A stretch of DNA of 64,000 nucleotides, taken from Aquipseudomonas ullengensis (GTDB lineage: Bacteria > Pseudomonadota > Gammaproteobacteria > Pseudomonadales > Pseudomonadaceae). Position numbers and translations under genes: made by a program. Shown piece by piece: positions 1 to 8,915 of the stretch. The stretch is taken from the NCBI RefSeq assembly GCF_014174475.1, contig NZ_JACJUD010000001.1, forward strand, positions 620,001-684,000. Reading direction: 5' to 3'. Numbering within the stretch: position 1 is the stretch's first letter; every line of letters begins with the position of its first letter. Under the pieces are notes generated by a model. The model did no database searches, was not told where the DNA came from, and saw nothing but the letters and a program-made list of their open reading frames with translations.

Positions 1-307
1 CTTCGTCGAGCGCGTGCGCAAGCTGGGCGTCGACATCCCAATCGTGCCGGGCATCATGCCGATCACCAACTACAGCAAGCTGGCGCGCTTCTCCGATGCC
101 TGTGGCGCCGAGATCCCGCGCTGGATCCGCAAGCAGCTGGAAGCCTACGGCGACGACCTGCAGAGCATCCAAGCCTACGGCGAGCAAGTGGTCAGCGAGA
201 TGTGCGAACGCCTGCTGCAAGGCGGCGCACCCGGGCTGCACTTCTACACGCTGAACCAGGCCGAGCCGAGCCTGGCGATCTGGAACAACCTCAAGCTGCC
301 ACGCTGA
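1..307 (+). CDS. metF: 5,10-methylenetetrahydrofolate reductase, C-terminal part
   Basis: This is the last ~101 codons of a gene that enters from the left edge, with the reading frame open from base 2. MetF reduces 5,10-methylene-THF to 5-methyl-THF with an FAD cofactor, supplying the methyl group for methionine synthesis in the cytoplasm. The visible part contains VPGIMPITNY and, near the end, GAPGLHFYTLN, both typical of the C-terminal half of the TIM-barrel MetF family. The protein stops normally and a strong terminator follows about 20 bases later. The N-terminal two-thirds lie outside the window. Confidence 0.93.
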   Translation, partial: FVERVRKLGVDIPIVPGIMPITNYSKLARFSDACGAEIPRWIRKQLEAYGDDLQSIQAYGEQVVSEMCERLLQGGAPGLHFYTLNQAEPSLAIWNNLKLPR

Positions 308-326
308 GATTGACCAGACTGGAACG

Positions 327-351
327 AGCCGGGCATGCCCGGCTTTTTCTT
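327..351 (+). terminator. Rho-independent terminator of metF
   Basis: A perfect 8-bp stem (AGCCGGGC / GCCCGGCT) with a 2-base loop is followed by a run of five T. It lies 20 bases after the metF stop codon. Confidence 0.9.
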
Positions 352-371
352 GCCCGAGGGTTTTCTCCGTC

Positions 372-437
372 TGTAGGAGCCAGCTTGCTGGCGATGCTTT
401 TGCGCGGACATGGATCGCCAGCAAGCTGGCTCCTACA
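372..437. repeat. REP-like inverted repeat pair, copy 1
   Basis: Two 24-base arms at 372-395 and 414-437 are perfect reverse complements and begin TGTAGGAGCCAGCTTGCTGG. They are separated by an 18-base spacer. The same arms recur at 54704-54763 and 60646-60715. The arrangement matches the short extragenic palindromes scattered through many Pseudomonas genomes. It sits between the metF terminator and the next gene. The remaining bases up to 536 hold no recognisable element. Confidence 0.88.
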
Positions 438-536
438 CCGGCCGCCCAAGGCCACGCGAATGGCCGCCATTCAGCCGATGAATGTTCGACCAACAGACTA
501 CTTTGCAGCGCCTCGGGAAATCCGTAATCTGGCCAT

Positions 537-1310
537 ATGCCAGTATTCCAGCGCCAGATAATCGCCATCCTGCTTTTATGCAGCCTTGCCTTCGCGGCAC
601 GGGCGCAATCGCTGCGCATTGTCACCGAGGCCTGGGCACCTTATGTGTACGAGCAAGGCGGCCAGCCCGCCGGGCTGGACTACGAAATCACCCGCGAAGT
701 CCTGCACCGCCTCAACGTTGACGTACAGTGGCAATTCATGCCCTGGAAGCGCTGCCTGCTGGAATTCGAGCAGGGCAACGCCGACGCCATCCTCGATATC
801 TTCCACCTGCCCGAACGCGAGTCGCACATGCTGTTCGTCAAGGAGCCGCTGTCCGAGGTGCAGTTCGTGCTGTTCTACGCGCGCAACCGGCCCTACCCCT
901 ATCAGCGCCTGGAAGACCTGCGCGACCTGCTGATCGGCACCTCACCCGGCTACTGGTACAACGCCGCCGCGTTCCGCAACTCCAAACTGTTCAGCCGCGA
1001 AGATGCGCCCAGCCACGAGGCCAACCTCGGCAAACTGGTGCGCAACCGCGTCGACCTGGTGGTCAACGACCGCCGCGCCGGCCTGTACCTGGCTTCCCAG
1101 CTCGGCCTCGAGCGCCAGGTCGATTACAACCGCACGCCCCTCGGCAGCGACCGCCTGTACCTGGCCCTGCGCCGCGACGCGCACCTGGAACCCTTGGCCG
1201 AAGCCTTCGCGGCCGAACTGCGCCGCTACAAACAGGAGCCCGCCTATCGCCGCCTGCAAGCCCGCTTTGGTGAAGCGCAGGCCGCACCCATCGCCGCCAG
1301 CAACCGCTGA
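537..1310 (+). CDS. Periplasmic amino-acid-type solute-binding protein (SBP_bac_3 family)
   Basis: The 257-residue protein starts with a Sec signal peptide: charged start, hydrophobic core around residues 8-20, and a likely AxA cleavage site at residues 21-23. The mature part begins with SLRIVTEAWAPYVYE and continues with GLDYEITREVLHRLNV, typical of the family 3 extracellular solute-binding fold, which fills almost the whole protein. Such proteins bind polar amino acids or related small molecules in the periplasm. No transporter permease or ATPase gene lies beside it, so it is an orphan: either it serves a distant ABC transporter or acts as a sensor. The ligand cannot be predicted. Confidence 0.8.
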   Translation: MPVFQRQIIAILLLCSLAFAARAQSLRIVTEAWAPYVYEQGGQPAGLDYEITREVLHRLNVDVQWQFMPWKRCLLEFEQGNADAILDIFHLPERESHMLFVKEPLSEVQFVLFYARNRPYPYQRLEDLRDLLIGTSPGYWYNAAAFRNSKLFSREDAPSHEANLGKLVRNRVDLVVNDRRAGLYLASQLGLERQVDYNRTPLGSDRLYLALRRDAHLEPLAEAFAAELRRYKQEPAYRRLQARFGEAQAAPIAASNR

Positions 1311-1352
1311 ACCAGCCGACGGGCAGGTAGCTGCGCAAGCGCGCGGCTCTGT

Positions 1353-1497
1353 TATACTCCGGGCTCCCGCCAGGCTTACGCCCGGACGCTCGGCAACCCA
1401 TCGCCCAGCAGGACCGGACGGGATCGCTCCCTTGAGAGTGATTTGAACCAGGCAATTTCCCCATCGGGCTTTCGCCCATATACAGACAGGATGACTC
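1353..1497 (+). promoter_or_regulatory. Candidate rhlE promoter and 139-base leader
   Basis: A good -10 box (TATACT, 1353-1358) lies far upstream of rhlE, but no clear -35 is seen. If it is used, the messenger has an untranslated leader of about 135 bases containing a GGGC-TTTC-GCCC hairpin shortly before an AGGA ribosome-binding site at about 1488. Long structured leaders are common for cold-induced RNA helicase genes. This is inference from sequence only. Confidence 0.45.
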
Positions 1498-3390
1498 ATG
1501 TCCTTTGTTTCCCTCGGTCTCTCCGAGGCATTGGCCGGTGCCGTTGAAGCCGCCGGCTACGCCCAGCCCACACCTGTGCAACAGCGGGCCATTCCCGCCG
1601 TGTTGCAAGGTCGCGACCTGATGGTTGCAGCCCAGACGGGCACTGGTAAAACCGGCGGCTTCGCCCTGCCGGTCCTCGAACGCCTGTTCCCCGGCGGCCA
1701 CCCGGACAAATCGCACCGCCACGGCCCACGCCAGCCGCGCGTGCTGGTCCTGACGCCGACCCGCGAACTGGCTGCGCAAGTCCACGACAGTTTCAAGGTC
1801 TATGCCCGCGACCTGCCCCTGGTCAGCACCTGCATCTTCGGCGGTGTCGGCATGAACCCGCAGGTTCAGGCCATGGCCAAGGGCGTCGACGTCCTGGTTG
1901 CCTGCCCCGGTCGCCTGCTCGACCTGGCCAACCAGAAAGCCATCGACCTGTCCCACGTCGAGATTCTGGTTCTCGACGAAGCCGACCGCATGCTCGACAT
2001 GGGCTTCATCCATGACGTGAAGAAGGTCCTCGCCAAGCTCCCGACGCAGCGGCAGAACCTGCTGTTCTCGGCGACCTTCTCCAAGGACATCACCGACCTC
2101 GCCGGCAAGCTGCTGCACAACCCCGAGCGCATCGAAGTCACCCCGCCAAACACCACGGTGGAGCGCATCGAGCAGCGCGTGTTCCGCCTGCAGGCCAGCC
2201 ACAAGCGCGCCCTGCTCGCGCACCTGGTGACCCAGGGCGCATGGGAACAGGTGCTGGTGTTCACCCGCACCAAGCACGGCGCCAACCGCTTGGCCGAGTA
2301 CCTCGACAAGCACGGCCTGCCCGCTGTGGCGATCCACGGCAACAAGAGCCAGAACGCCCGCACCAAGGCCCTGGCCGACTTCAAGGCCAACCAGGTGCGC
2401 ATCCTGGTCGCCACCGATATCGCCGCCCGCGGCCTGGATATCGACCAACTGCCGCATGTGGTCAACTTCGAGCTGCCCAACGTCGAAGAAGACTACGTGC
2501 ACCGCATCGGCCGTACCGGTCGTGCCGGGCGCAGTGGCGAGGCGATCTCGCTGGTGGCACCGGATGAAGAGAAGCTGCTCAAGGGCATCGAGCGGATGAC
2601 CAAGCAGAAGATCGCCGACGGCGACACCCTGGGTTTCGACCCGTCCAGTGTCGAAGTCGAGAAGCCGGAAGTCCGTGGCCCGCGCCCCGAGCGTCAACCG
2701 CGCGCCGATCGTCCGCAGCGCGAGCGCAGCAACAGCGAAGCCAGCGGCAGCGCCGAAGACAAGGCCAAGCGTTCGCGCAACCGCCGTGGCAAAGGCAAGG
2801 GTGACGGCCAGGCACAACCCGCCACCGCAACCGCCGCCGGCGCGCAGCAACCACGCCAGCCGCGTGAGCCCCGCGAACAGCGCGCGGCCCGCCCGTCGCA
2901 ACCGCTGACACCGCCACCGGAGCGCGATCCGGAAGCCTTCCTCGATGACGAGTTCGACAACTTCGGCAACCGCGCCGACTACGTCAGCCCCAACCCGCCG
3001 AAAGCCCCGGGCCGCAACCCGCGTCGCCCAGGCCAGGGTCAGGGCCAAGGCACCGGCGGCCAAGGTCGCAGCCAGGGCCAGGGCGCACGCCAAGGCGGCG
3101 CAGGTGGCGGCCAAGGCGGACAGAAAGGCAAACCCGCTGGTGGTGGCCAACGTCAGGGTGGCCAAGGCCGCAGTGGCGGTGGTCAGGGCCGTAGCAACGG
3201 TGGCGGTCGGCGTGACGACGCCCAACGCAGCGAGCGCCAGGAACCAGCCGTGCAGGATGCCCGCGCCAGCAAGCAGCCGCTGATCATCCGCAAGGGTGAG
3301 CGCCTGCCCACAGCCGAGCAGCTGGACAGCCTGTCCAACAGCCGCCCGCGCAGTGAGAAGCCAGCCCTGCTGAGCCGCAAGCAAGACTAA
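1498..3390 (+). CDS. rhlE: DEAD-box ATP-dependent RNA helicase RhlE
   Basis: The 630-residue protein has every DEAD-box motif in order: Q motif ([11 protein letters not shown]), motif I (AQTGTGKT, Lys51), PTRELA, DEAD, SAT, RGLDID and [10 protein letters not shown]. The helicase core takes about residues 1-380. It unwinds structured RNA using ATP, assisting ribosome assembly and mRNA turnover, especially in the cold. After the core comes a 240-residue tail without a fold: first Arg/Glu-rich, then almost entirely Gly, Gln, Arg and Ser (about residues 500-595). The tail is long for the family and likely disordered and RNA-binding. A bidirectional terminator follows the stop codon. Start chosen at the ATG giving the usual [12 protein letters not shown] beginning. 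Confidence 0.95.
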   Translation: MSFVSLGLSEALAGAVEAAGYAQPTPVQQRAIPAVLQGRDLMVAAQTGTGKTGGFALPVLERLFPGGHPDKSHRHGPRQPRVLVLTPTRELAAQVHDSFKVYARDLPLVSTCIFGGVGMNPQVQAMAKGVDVLVACPGRLLDLANQKAIDLSHVEILVLDEADRMLDMGFIHDVKKVLAKLPTQRQNLLFSATFSKDITDLAGKLLHNPERIEVTPPNTTVERIEQRVFRLQASHKRALLAHLVTQGAWEQVLVFTRTKHGANRLAEYLDKHGLPAVAIHGNKSQNARTKALADFKANQVRILVATDIAARGLDIDQLPHVVNFELPNVEEDYVHRIGRTGRAGRSGEAISLVAPDEEKLLKGIERMTKQKIADGDTLGFDPSSVEVEKPEVRGPRPERQPRADRPQRERSNSEASGSAEDKAKRSRNRRGKGKGDGQAQPATATAAGAQQPRQPREPREQRAARPSQPLTPPPERDPEAFLDDEFDNFGNRADYVSPNPPKAPGRNPRRPGQGQGQGTGGQGRSQGQGARQGGAGGGQGGQKGKPAGGGQRQGGQGRSGGGQGRSNGGGRRDDAQRSERQEPAVQDARASKQPLIIRKGERLPTAEQLDSLSNSRPRSEKPALLSRKQD

Positions 3391-3426
3391 GGCGCCACGC
3401 GCCCCAGGTGCCACGGATGGCGCCCA

Positions 3427-3458
3427 CAAAAAAGCCGGCTAGTCAGCCGGCTTTTTTG
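3427..3458. terminator. Bidirectional terminator between rhlE and yceI
   Basis: Six A, a 7-bp stem (GCCGGCT / AGCCGGC) with the 4-base loop AGTC, then six T. The symmetry lets it end both rhlE on the forward strand and the yceI transcript on the reverse strand. Confidence 0.93.
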
Positions 3459-3488
3459 TGCCTGAGCGAATCGCCCAGAACCTTTCCC

Positions 3489-4064
3489 TTACTGGCGAAC
3501 GCCTTCAACCGAAATGATCAGCTCCACTTCCTGGGAAGCCGGGCCGAGGTCTTTCTGGATGTCGAAATCCTTCAGCTTCAGTTTGGTGCTGCCTTCGAAG
3601 CCGGCACGGTAGCCGCCCCACGGGTCGCTGCCTTCACCGAGGAACTTGGCGGCGATCACCACCGGCTTGGTCACGCCATTGAGGGTCAGGTTGCCGGTGA
3701 TGTCGGCAGTGCCTTCACCGGTGGACTTGACCGAGGTCGAAGCGAAGGTCGCGGTCGGGTTCTTCTCGACGTTGAGGAAATCACCGCTGCGCAGGTGCTT
3801 GTCGCGCTCGGCATGGTTGGAGTCGACGCTGGCGGTGTTGATGGTGACATTGACCTTGCTCGCTTCCGGCGCCTTGGCGTCGAAGCTGAAGCTGCCGTCG
3901 AAGTCCTTGAAGCTGCCGTACAGCCAGCTGTAGCCGAGGTGGCTGATCTTGAAGGTGACGAAGGCGTGCTGGCCCTGTTTGTCGATGGCGTAGTCGGCTG
4001 CCATGGCCTGGCCAGCGAAGAGTGCGGCGCCCAGGGTCAGGGCAGCGAAGGTTTTCTTGAGCAT
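3489..4064 (-). CDS. YceI-family periplasmic lipocalin-like protein
   Basis: The 191-residue protein has a clear signal peptide ([22 protein letters not shown], cut before ADYAID). The mature part follows the YceI pattern: [28 protein letters not shown], a ~170-residue beta barrel that binds polyprenoid-type molecules. The probable PAO1 equivalent has been described as a small secreted protease (PasP); I see no protease motif here and do not assert that activity. It lies 18 bases after a cytochrome b561 gene on the same strand, a pairing common in proteobacteria, and the two are probably co-transcribed. The reverse arm of the terminator at 3427-3458 ends it. Confidence 0.9.
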   Translation of the reverse strand: MLKKTFAALTLGAALFAGQAMAADYAIDKQGQHAFVTFKISHLGYSWLYGSFKDFDGSFSFDAKAPEASKVNVTINTASVDSNHAERDKHLRSGDFLNVEKNPTATFASTSVKSTGEGTADITGNLTLNGVTKPVVIAAKFLGEGSDPWGGYRAGFEGSTKLKLKDFDIQKDLGPASQEVELIISVEGVRQ

Positions 4065-4082
4065 TTGAAGTCTCCTTGTGGG

Positions 4083-4637
4083 TTACTTGCCGGTGCGACC
4101 GAACATGCGCACCAGGGTGGCGTCACGGTCTATGAAATGGTGTTTGAGGGCCGCCAGGGCATGCAGGCCGGCGAAGATCACCAGCCCCCAGGCGAGGTAT
4201 TCGTGGACCAGACCGGCGACGTCGGCCTGGTCGGGAATGCTGGTCAGGGTCGCCGGCACCTCGAACAGGCCGAACACGCTGATGCCGCGGGCATCGGCGG
4301 TGGAAATCAGGTAGCCACTGAGCATCAGGGCGAACAGGCCGAGGTAGAGCAGCGCATGACCGGCCTTGGAGGCCAGGCGGGTGAACTGGCCGTGGTTGGC
4401 CGGGGCGCCCGGCGGCGGGCTGAGGAAGCGCCAGAGCAGGCGCGCGAGCATCAGGGCGAACAGGGTGATGCCGATGCTTTTATGCAGATCCGGCGCGGTG
4501 CGGTACCAGCTGCTGTAGTAGTCCAGCCCGCGCATCCACAGACCGAGACCGAACAGGCCGAACACCGCCAGGGCGGCGACCCAGTGCAGCAGGATGCTGA
4601 CCAGGCCGTAACGGGAGCTAGAGTTGCGCCACTGCAT
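4083..4637 (-). CDS. Cytochrome b561 family membrane protein
   Basis: The 184-residue protein begins MQWRNSSSRYGLVSILLHWVAALAVFGLFGLGLWM. It has about four hydrophobic helices (roughly residues 14-35, 50-70, 90-112 and 148-168) with histidines suited to heme b ligation, for example His18 in the first helix and HALAALKHH near the end. Family members pass electrons from the quinone pool or superoxide within the inner membrane. It is the first gene of a two-gene unit with yceI. The electron donor and acceptor cannot be read from the sequence. Confidence 0.9.
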   Translation of the reverse strand: MQWRNSSSRYGLVSILLHWVAALAVFGLFGLGLWMRGLDYYSSWYRTAPDLHKSIGITLFALMLARLLWRFLSPPPGAPANHGQFTRLASKAGHALLYLGLFALMLSGYLISTADARGISVFGLFEVPATLTSIPDQADVAGLVHEYLAWGLVIFAGLHALAALKHHFIDRDATLVRMFGRTGK

Positions 4638-4760
4638 TGCGAGACTTCCGTGAAAAGCGATGGGCCAAGCCTAGCGGCAAACGCATCGAATTAAAGCGGA
4701 AAATTTCGCTTCGAAATATCGAGTAAACAGATACATCCGCTGGGCGCCGCGTACCCCTAT

Positions 4761-5023
4761 GCGGGTTGCACCCGCCCTACGACGTAGGCTGGGTTAGCCG
4801 CCAACAGGATGTTCAGTTCTGGTGACCAGGCTAGCTGCGGCGTAACCCAGCAGCAGGGCCACGGGCTGTGCACGCCGCGCTGGGTTACGCCGCACCAAGC
4901 TTTCACGGCAAACACGGGCAACGGTAATCGCGGCTAACCCAGCCTACGAGCCACGTGGCAGGCCGGCGACCGTAGGGCGGGTGAAACCCGCGCAGCACTC
5001 AGCGCGGGCTCCATCCGCCCTAC
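4761..5023. repeat. Nested palindromic intergenic repeat
   Basis: This fills most of the 390-base gap between cytochrome b561 and the amine oxidase. Outer arms 4761-4780 and 4972-4991 match as inverted repeats at 19 of 20 bases (GTAGGGCGGGTGAAACCCGC type). Middle arms 4784-4801 and 4930-4947 are perfect over 18 bases. Inner arms 4837-4851 and 4879-4893 are perfect over 15 bases. A further inverted copy of the outer unit ends at 5023. Related units are seen at 49358-49398 and 58434-58472. No coding potential was found. The rest of the gap (4638-4760) holds the AT-rich upstream region of cytochrome b561. Confidence 0.85.
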
Positions 5024-5027
5024 CTCA

Positions 5028-6500
5028 CTAGTCGAACAGCTTGGAGAAGAACCCAGGCTTGCCGCCCTTGGCCTCGTCCTTGTCAGCGGCCACCGCCTTG
5101 GCTGCCGGTTTTGCCGGTTCCAGGCTCTTGCCGGCGAACAGGTCGACAGCCTGGCCAGCCGCACGCTGGCCGCTGCGCAGGGCGCCTTCGAGGGTGCCGG
5201 GATAGAGCGCATCGGTGTGCTCGCCAGCGAACAACACGCGGCCCAGCGGCTTTTCCCACAGGCGCCAGTACTGGCTGATCTCGCCCGGGCCGTAGGCCAG
5301 GTAGGCGCCACCGACCAGCGCGTCCTTGCCGTAGCGGCGCAGTTCGTAGCCCTGGAACTGCTCACGCGCGCCCGGGTAGAAGGTGTCGAAGCGGATCAAC
5401 ACCTGATCGACCATCTGCCGATCGCCGAAGGCGCTCATCAGGCGTGCGTTGTCACCGGACAGGTTGATCAGCAGGTTGGCGCCGCCCTTCAGCGCCGGCT
5501 CGACCCACAGCACACCCAGGCCCTTGTCGCTGAAGATCTCACCGGACAGGCGCGCCTTGCCCCACACCGGCTTCTTGAACTTGAGCAGCATCTGGTCACG
5601 CCAGCCGTAGTTGATGTCTTTCAGCGCCTTGTTCTGCAGGGCGGTGAGCGACGGCGTCAGGTTGATCTTGCCGAGCGCCGGCAGCGGCACGGCAAGCACC
5701 ACGTAGTCGGCGCTGTAGCCGGTGGCGCCGACCTTGACGGTGACCTTGTCCTGTTCCTGGACGATGGCCGAGACCCAGGCATTGGTCTTCACCAGCTTCA
5801 GCTGCTTGCCCAGGGCCTGAGCCAGGGCCTGGCTGCCACCGGGCAGGCGCGCGGCGCGCATTTCGCTGTCCGGCAGGCCGCGATAGACCCGCGCCTGCTG
5901 CGCCAGGTAGAGCAGCGACAGACGCGACGGCTCGTCGTAGCGCGAACGGATGCGCTGGTCGACGAGGGCACGCGCGGTCGGCGGCAGGGCCAGCTTGTCC
6001 AGCCAGCGCGCGGCAGTCATCGCGTCGAGGCTCTTGAGGGTGTGGCTGGTCAGCGGGTTGAGCGGGTCCTCGACGGACGCGGCCAGGTCATCCAGGCTCT
6101 TGTCGAAACGCGCCAGGGCCTCGGCCGTGCTCGGCGAGGACTTGCCCAGCTCGGCCTGCGACTGGTAGCGGCCATCGATCAGGTAGCCGGGGGTACGCAC
6201 ATACTCCGGCGCCGGCAGGGCCTTGAGTTTGAAACGCTCGAGGTAGGCATGCAGGGTCGGCTGCAGCTTGGCGCTGCCGACCCACTCGCTGGCGGCGAGG
6301 CCGGAACGCCCGCCGATGCTCGGCTTGGCCTCCAGCACGGTGACCTGCCAGCCCTTGTCCTGCAGTTCGACGGCGGCGGTCAAACCGGCCAGGCCGCCAC
6401 CCACGACGATCGCCGTGGGCTGCTTGTCCTTGCCCAGCGCCGTGCTGCCGAAGAGAGCCAAAACCACCAGCGCAGACGCGCGCAACCAGACTGCAGACAT
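5028..6500 (-). CDS. FAD-dependent amine oxidase (flavin monoamine oxidase family)
   Basis: Starting at the ATG at 6500, the protein has 490 residues, with a signal-like N-terminus (MSAVWLRASALVVLALFGSTALG) and then the dinucleotide-binding motif AIVVGGGLAGLTAAVELQ for FAD. The C-terminal region carries the second FAD-contacting element GRVLFAGEHTD, standard for the amine oxidase fold. It probably oxidises an amine, perhaps a polyamine, in or facing the periplasm; the substrate is unknown. The open frame continues 29 codons upstream, but those codons are not signal-like and the shorter start gives a proper export signal. It is transcribed away from bioA. Confidence 0.85.
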   Translation of the reverse strand: MSAVWLRASALVVLALFGSTALGKDKQPTAIVVGGGLAGLTAAVELQDKGWQVTVLEAKPSIGGRSGLAASEWVGSAKLQPTLHAYLERFKLKALPAPEYVRTPGYLIDGRYQSQAELGKSSPSTAEALARFDKSLDDLAASVEDPLNPLTSHTLKSLDAMTAARWLDKLALPPTARALVDQRIRSRYDEPSRLSLLYLAQQARVYRGLPDSEMRAARLPGGSQALAQALGKQLKLVKTNAWVSAIVQEQDKVTVKVGATGYSADYVVLAVPLPALGKINLTPSLTALQNKALKDINYGWRDQMLLKFKKPVWGKARLSGEIFSDKGLGVLWVEPALKGGANLLINLSGDNARLMSAFGDRQMVDQVLIRFDTFYPGAREQFQGYELRRYGKDALVGGAYLAYGPGEISQYWRLWEKPLGRVLFAGEHTDALYPGTLEGALRSGQRAAGQAVDLFAGKSLEPAKPAAKAVAADKDEAKGGKPGFFSKLFD

Positions 6501-6650
6501 CGGTAATACCCCAGGAACGAAACTGGCGCGCAGGATACGTGAGGGCCACGGCAGCGGCCAGGCGAATCCGCCGAACTGATCGGCCAATCACGCGGGCCAG
6601 GCAACCCGCTTCTGGTAGGCTTGCCGTCCACCGATCAAGGAGACCTCCCG

Positions 6651-8057
6651 ATGAGCCTGAATGCCCAGTGGATGCAGCGCGACCTGGCCGTGCTGTGGCA
6701 CCCCTGCACGCAGATGAAGGACCACGAACGCCTGCCGCTGATCCCGATCAAGCGCGGCGATGGCGTGTGGCTGGAGGACTTCGACGGCAAGCGCTACCTG
6801 GATGCGGTCAGCTCCTGGTGGGTCAACGTGTTCGGTCACCGCAACCCGCGGATCAACCAGCGCATCCGCGACCAGCTGGACAACCTCGAACACGTGATGC
6901 TCGCCGGTTTCACCCATGAGCCAGTGGTCGAACTCTCCGAGCGTCTGGTGAAAATCACTCCCGCCGGCCTGGACAAGGTGTTCTACGCCGACAACGGCTC
7001 CTCGGGCATCGAGGTGGCGCTGAAGATGAGCCACCACTACTGGCTCAACTGCGACCAGCCGGGCAAGAAGCGCTTCATTACCCTGACCAACAGCTACCAC
7101 GGCGAGACCGTGGCGGCGATGTCGGTGGGCGACGTGGCGCTGTTCACCGACACCTACAAGGCGCTGCTGCTCGACACCATCAAGGTGCCGAGCCCGGACT
7201 GCTACCTGCGCCCCGAGGGCATGGGGTGGGAAGAACATTCACGAAATATGTTCGCCGCCATGGAGCAGACCCTGGCCGAGCATGCCCATGAAGTCGCCGC
7301 AGTGATCGTCGAGCCGCTGATCCAGGGCGCCGGCGGCATGCGCATGTACCACCCGGTGTACCTCACGCTGCTGCGCGAGGCCTGCGACCGTTATGGCGTG
7401 CACCTGATCCACGACGAGATCGCCGTCGGTTTCGGCCGTACCGGCAGCATGTTCGCCTGCGAGCAGGCCGGCATCACCCCGGACTTCCTGGTGCTGTCCA
7501 AGGCGCTCACCGGCGGCTACCTGCCGATGGCTGCGGTGCTCACCACCAACCAGGTGTACGGCGCCTTCTACGACGACTACGCCACCCTGCGCGCCTTCCT
7601 CCACTCGCACACCTACACCGGCAACCCGCTGGCCTGCGCCGCCGCGCTGGCGACCCTGGACATCTTCGAGCAAGACAACGTGATCGAGGCCAACAAGGCC
7701 CTGAGCGCGCGCATGGCCAGCGCCACCGCGCACCTGGTCGACCACCCGCATGTCGCCGAGGTACGCCAGACCGGCATGGCCCTGGCCATCGAGATGGTGC
7801 AGGACAAGGCCAGCAAGACCGCCTACCCGTGGCAGCAACGCCGCGGCCTGCAGGTGTACCAGCACGCACTGGAACGCGGCGCGTTGCTGCGCCCGCTGGG
7901 CAGCGTGGTGTACTTCCTGCCGCCCTATGTGATCACCCCGGAGCAGATCGACTTCCTCGCCGAAGTGGCCAGCGAAGGCATCGATATCGCCACCCGCGAG
8001 TCGGTCAGCGTGGCGGTCGCCAGCGACCTCTACCCCAACCACCGCGATCCGGGCTAA
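6651..8057 (+). CDS. bioA: Adenosylmethionine-8-amino-7-oxononanoate aminotransferase
   Basis: The 468-residue protein is a class III PLP aminotransferase. It converts 7-keto-8-aminopelargonate to 7,8-diaminopelargonate in biotin synthesis, using S-adenosylmethionine as amino donor. BioA signatures are HPCTQMKDHE near the start, the WWVNVFGH stretch, the HDEIAVGFGRTG block and the PLP-binding lysine in LSKALTGGYLP (Lys284). The ATG at 6651 follows a strong AAGGAGA ribosome-binding site; an in-frame start 10 codons earlier is unlikely. No other biotin gene is nearby, so the pathway is split in this genome. Confidence 0.95.
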   Translation: MSLNAQWMQRDLAVLWHPCTQMKDHERLPLIPIKRGDGVWLEDFDGKRYLDAVSSWWVNVFGHRNPRINQRIRDQLDNLEHVMLAGFTHEPVVELSERLVKITPAGLDKVFYADNGSSGIEVALKMSHHYWLNCDQPGKKRFITLTNSYHGETVAAMSVGDVALFTDTYKALLLDTIKVPSPDCYLRPEGMGWEEHSRNMFAAMEQTLAEHAHEVAAVIVEPLIQGAGGMRMYHPVYLTLLREACDRYGVHLIHDEIAVGFGRTGSMFACEQAGITPDFLVLSKALTGGYLPMAAVLTTNQVYGAFYDDYATLRAFLHSHTYTGNPLACAAALATLDIFEQDNVIEANKALSARMASATAHLVDHPHVAEVRQTGMALAIEMVQDKASKTAYPWQQRRGLQVYQHALERGALLRPLGSVVYFLPPYVITPEQIDFLAEVASEGIDIATRESVSVAVASDLYPNHRDPG

Positions 8058-8189
8058 GCCCAAGGCGGATGACGCGCAGCTCATCCACCGCGGCGCCTGA
8101 TTGGTGGACGGGTAGAGCGTTGTCCACCCTACTGACTCGGCCTTCCACCGGCGGCTAGAATGCGCGCCTCGACCCCAGGTTCTTGCCCC
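8058..8189. other. Short intergenic region with an inverted GTAGGGTGGACA-type motif
   Basis: Between bioA and rsmE lies GGTGGACGGGTAGAGCGTTG followed by TCCACCCTAC. Read on the reverse strand this begins GTAGGGTGGACAACGC, an element I recall as recurrent in Pseudomonas intergenic DNA. It can fold on itself but has no T-run, so it is not a clear terminator. No gene is present. Confidence 0.4.
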
Positions 8190-8909
8190 ATGCGCCTATC
8201 CCGCTTCTTCATCGACGCCCCGCTCTCCCTCGGCCAGCACGAGCTGCCGGAAACCCAGGCGCACTACATCGGCCGCGTGCTGCGCCATGCAGTGGGCGAC
8301 ACCGTGCAATTGTTCGATGGCAGCGGCCAGGAGTTTCTTGGCGAACTGATCGAGGTGGGCAAGAAGAATGTGCGCGTCGAGCTGCGCGAACAGCTCAAAG
8401 GTCAGGCCGAGTCGCCACTGCAGGTGCACCTGGGCCAGGGCCTGTCGCGTGGCGAACGCATGGACTGGGCGATCCAAAAAGCCACCGAGCTGGGCGCCGC
8501 GCAGATCACCCCAATCGTCTCGGAGCGCTGCGAAGTGCGCCTCAAGGACGAGCGCGCCGACAAACGCCTGGCTCACTGGCGCCAGGTGGCCATCAGCGCC
8601 TGCGAGCAGTGCGGGCGCTCGGTGCTGCCGGTCATCCAGCCGCCGGTGCTGCTGGCCGACTGGCTGAAACAGACCACGGCTGATCTCAAGCTGGTCCTGC
8701 ACCCGGTCGCCGAACCGCTGGCCAGCCACGCCAAGCCCGCCACCCTGGCCTTCCTGATCGGCCCGGAAGGCGGTCTCAGCGACAGCGAAGTGGAGCAGGC
8801 CAAGGCCGCCGGCTTCCACGCCGCCCGACTCGGCCCGCGCGTGCTGCGCACCGAGACCGCGCCGGTGGTGGCGCTGAGCGTGGCCCAGCAGTTGTGGGGC
8901 GACTTCTAA
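8190..8909 (+). CDS. rsmE: 16S rRNA (uracil-1498-N3)-methyltransferase
   Basis: The 239-residue protein starts MRLSRFFIDAPLSLGQHELP and shows the RsmE layout: an N-terminal PUA-like RNA-binding domain (to about residue 70), then a SPOUT methyltransferase domain with the knot motifs FLIGPEGGLSDSEVE and LGPRVLRTETAP. It methylates U1498 in the 30S decoding region using SAM. The ATG at 8190 is preferred over a frame extension 10 codons longer because it gives the family start. Its stop is 6 bases from the end of the convergent chpE gene, with no terminator between them. Confidence 0.95.
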   Translation: MRLSRFFIDAPLSLGQHELPETQAHYIGRVLRHAVGDTVQLFDGSGQEFLGELIEVGKKNVRVELREQLKGQAESPLQVHLGQGLSRGERMDWAIQKATELGAAQITPIVSERCEVRLKDERADKRLAHWRQVAISACEQCGRSVLPVIQPPVLLADWLKQTTADLKLVLHPVAEPLASHAKPATLAFLIGPEGGLSDSEVEQAKAAGFHAARLGPRVLRTETAPVVALSVAQQLWGDF

Positions 8910-8915
8910 CCTCGC

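Noticed and set aside
1063..3429. A 788-codon reverse frame opposite rhlE
   Set aside because: RhlE is unmistakable on the forward strand and the antisense frame is repetitive Ala/Leu/Gly without a fold.
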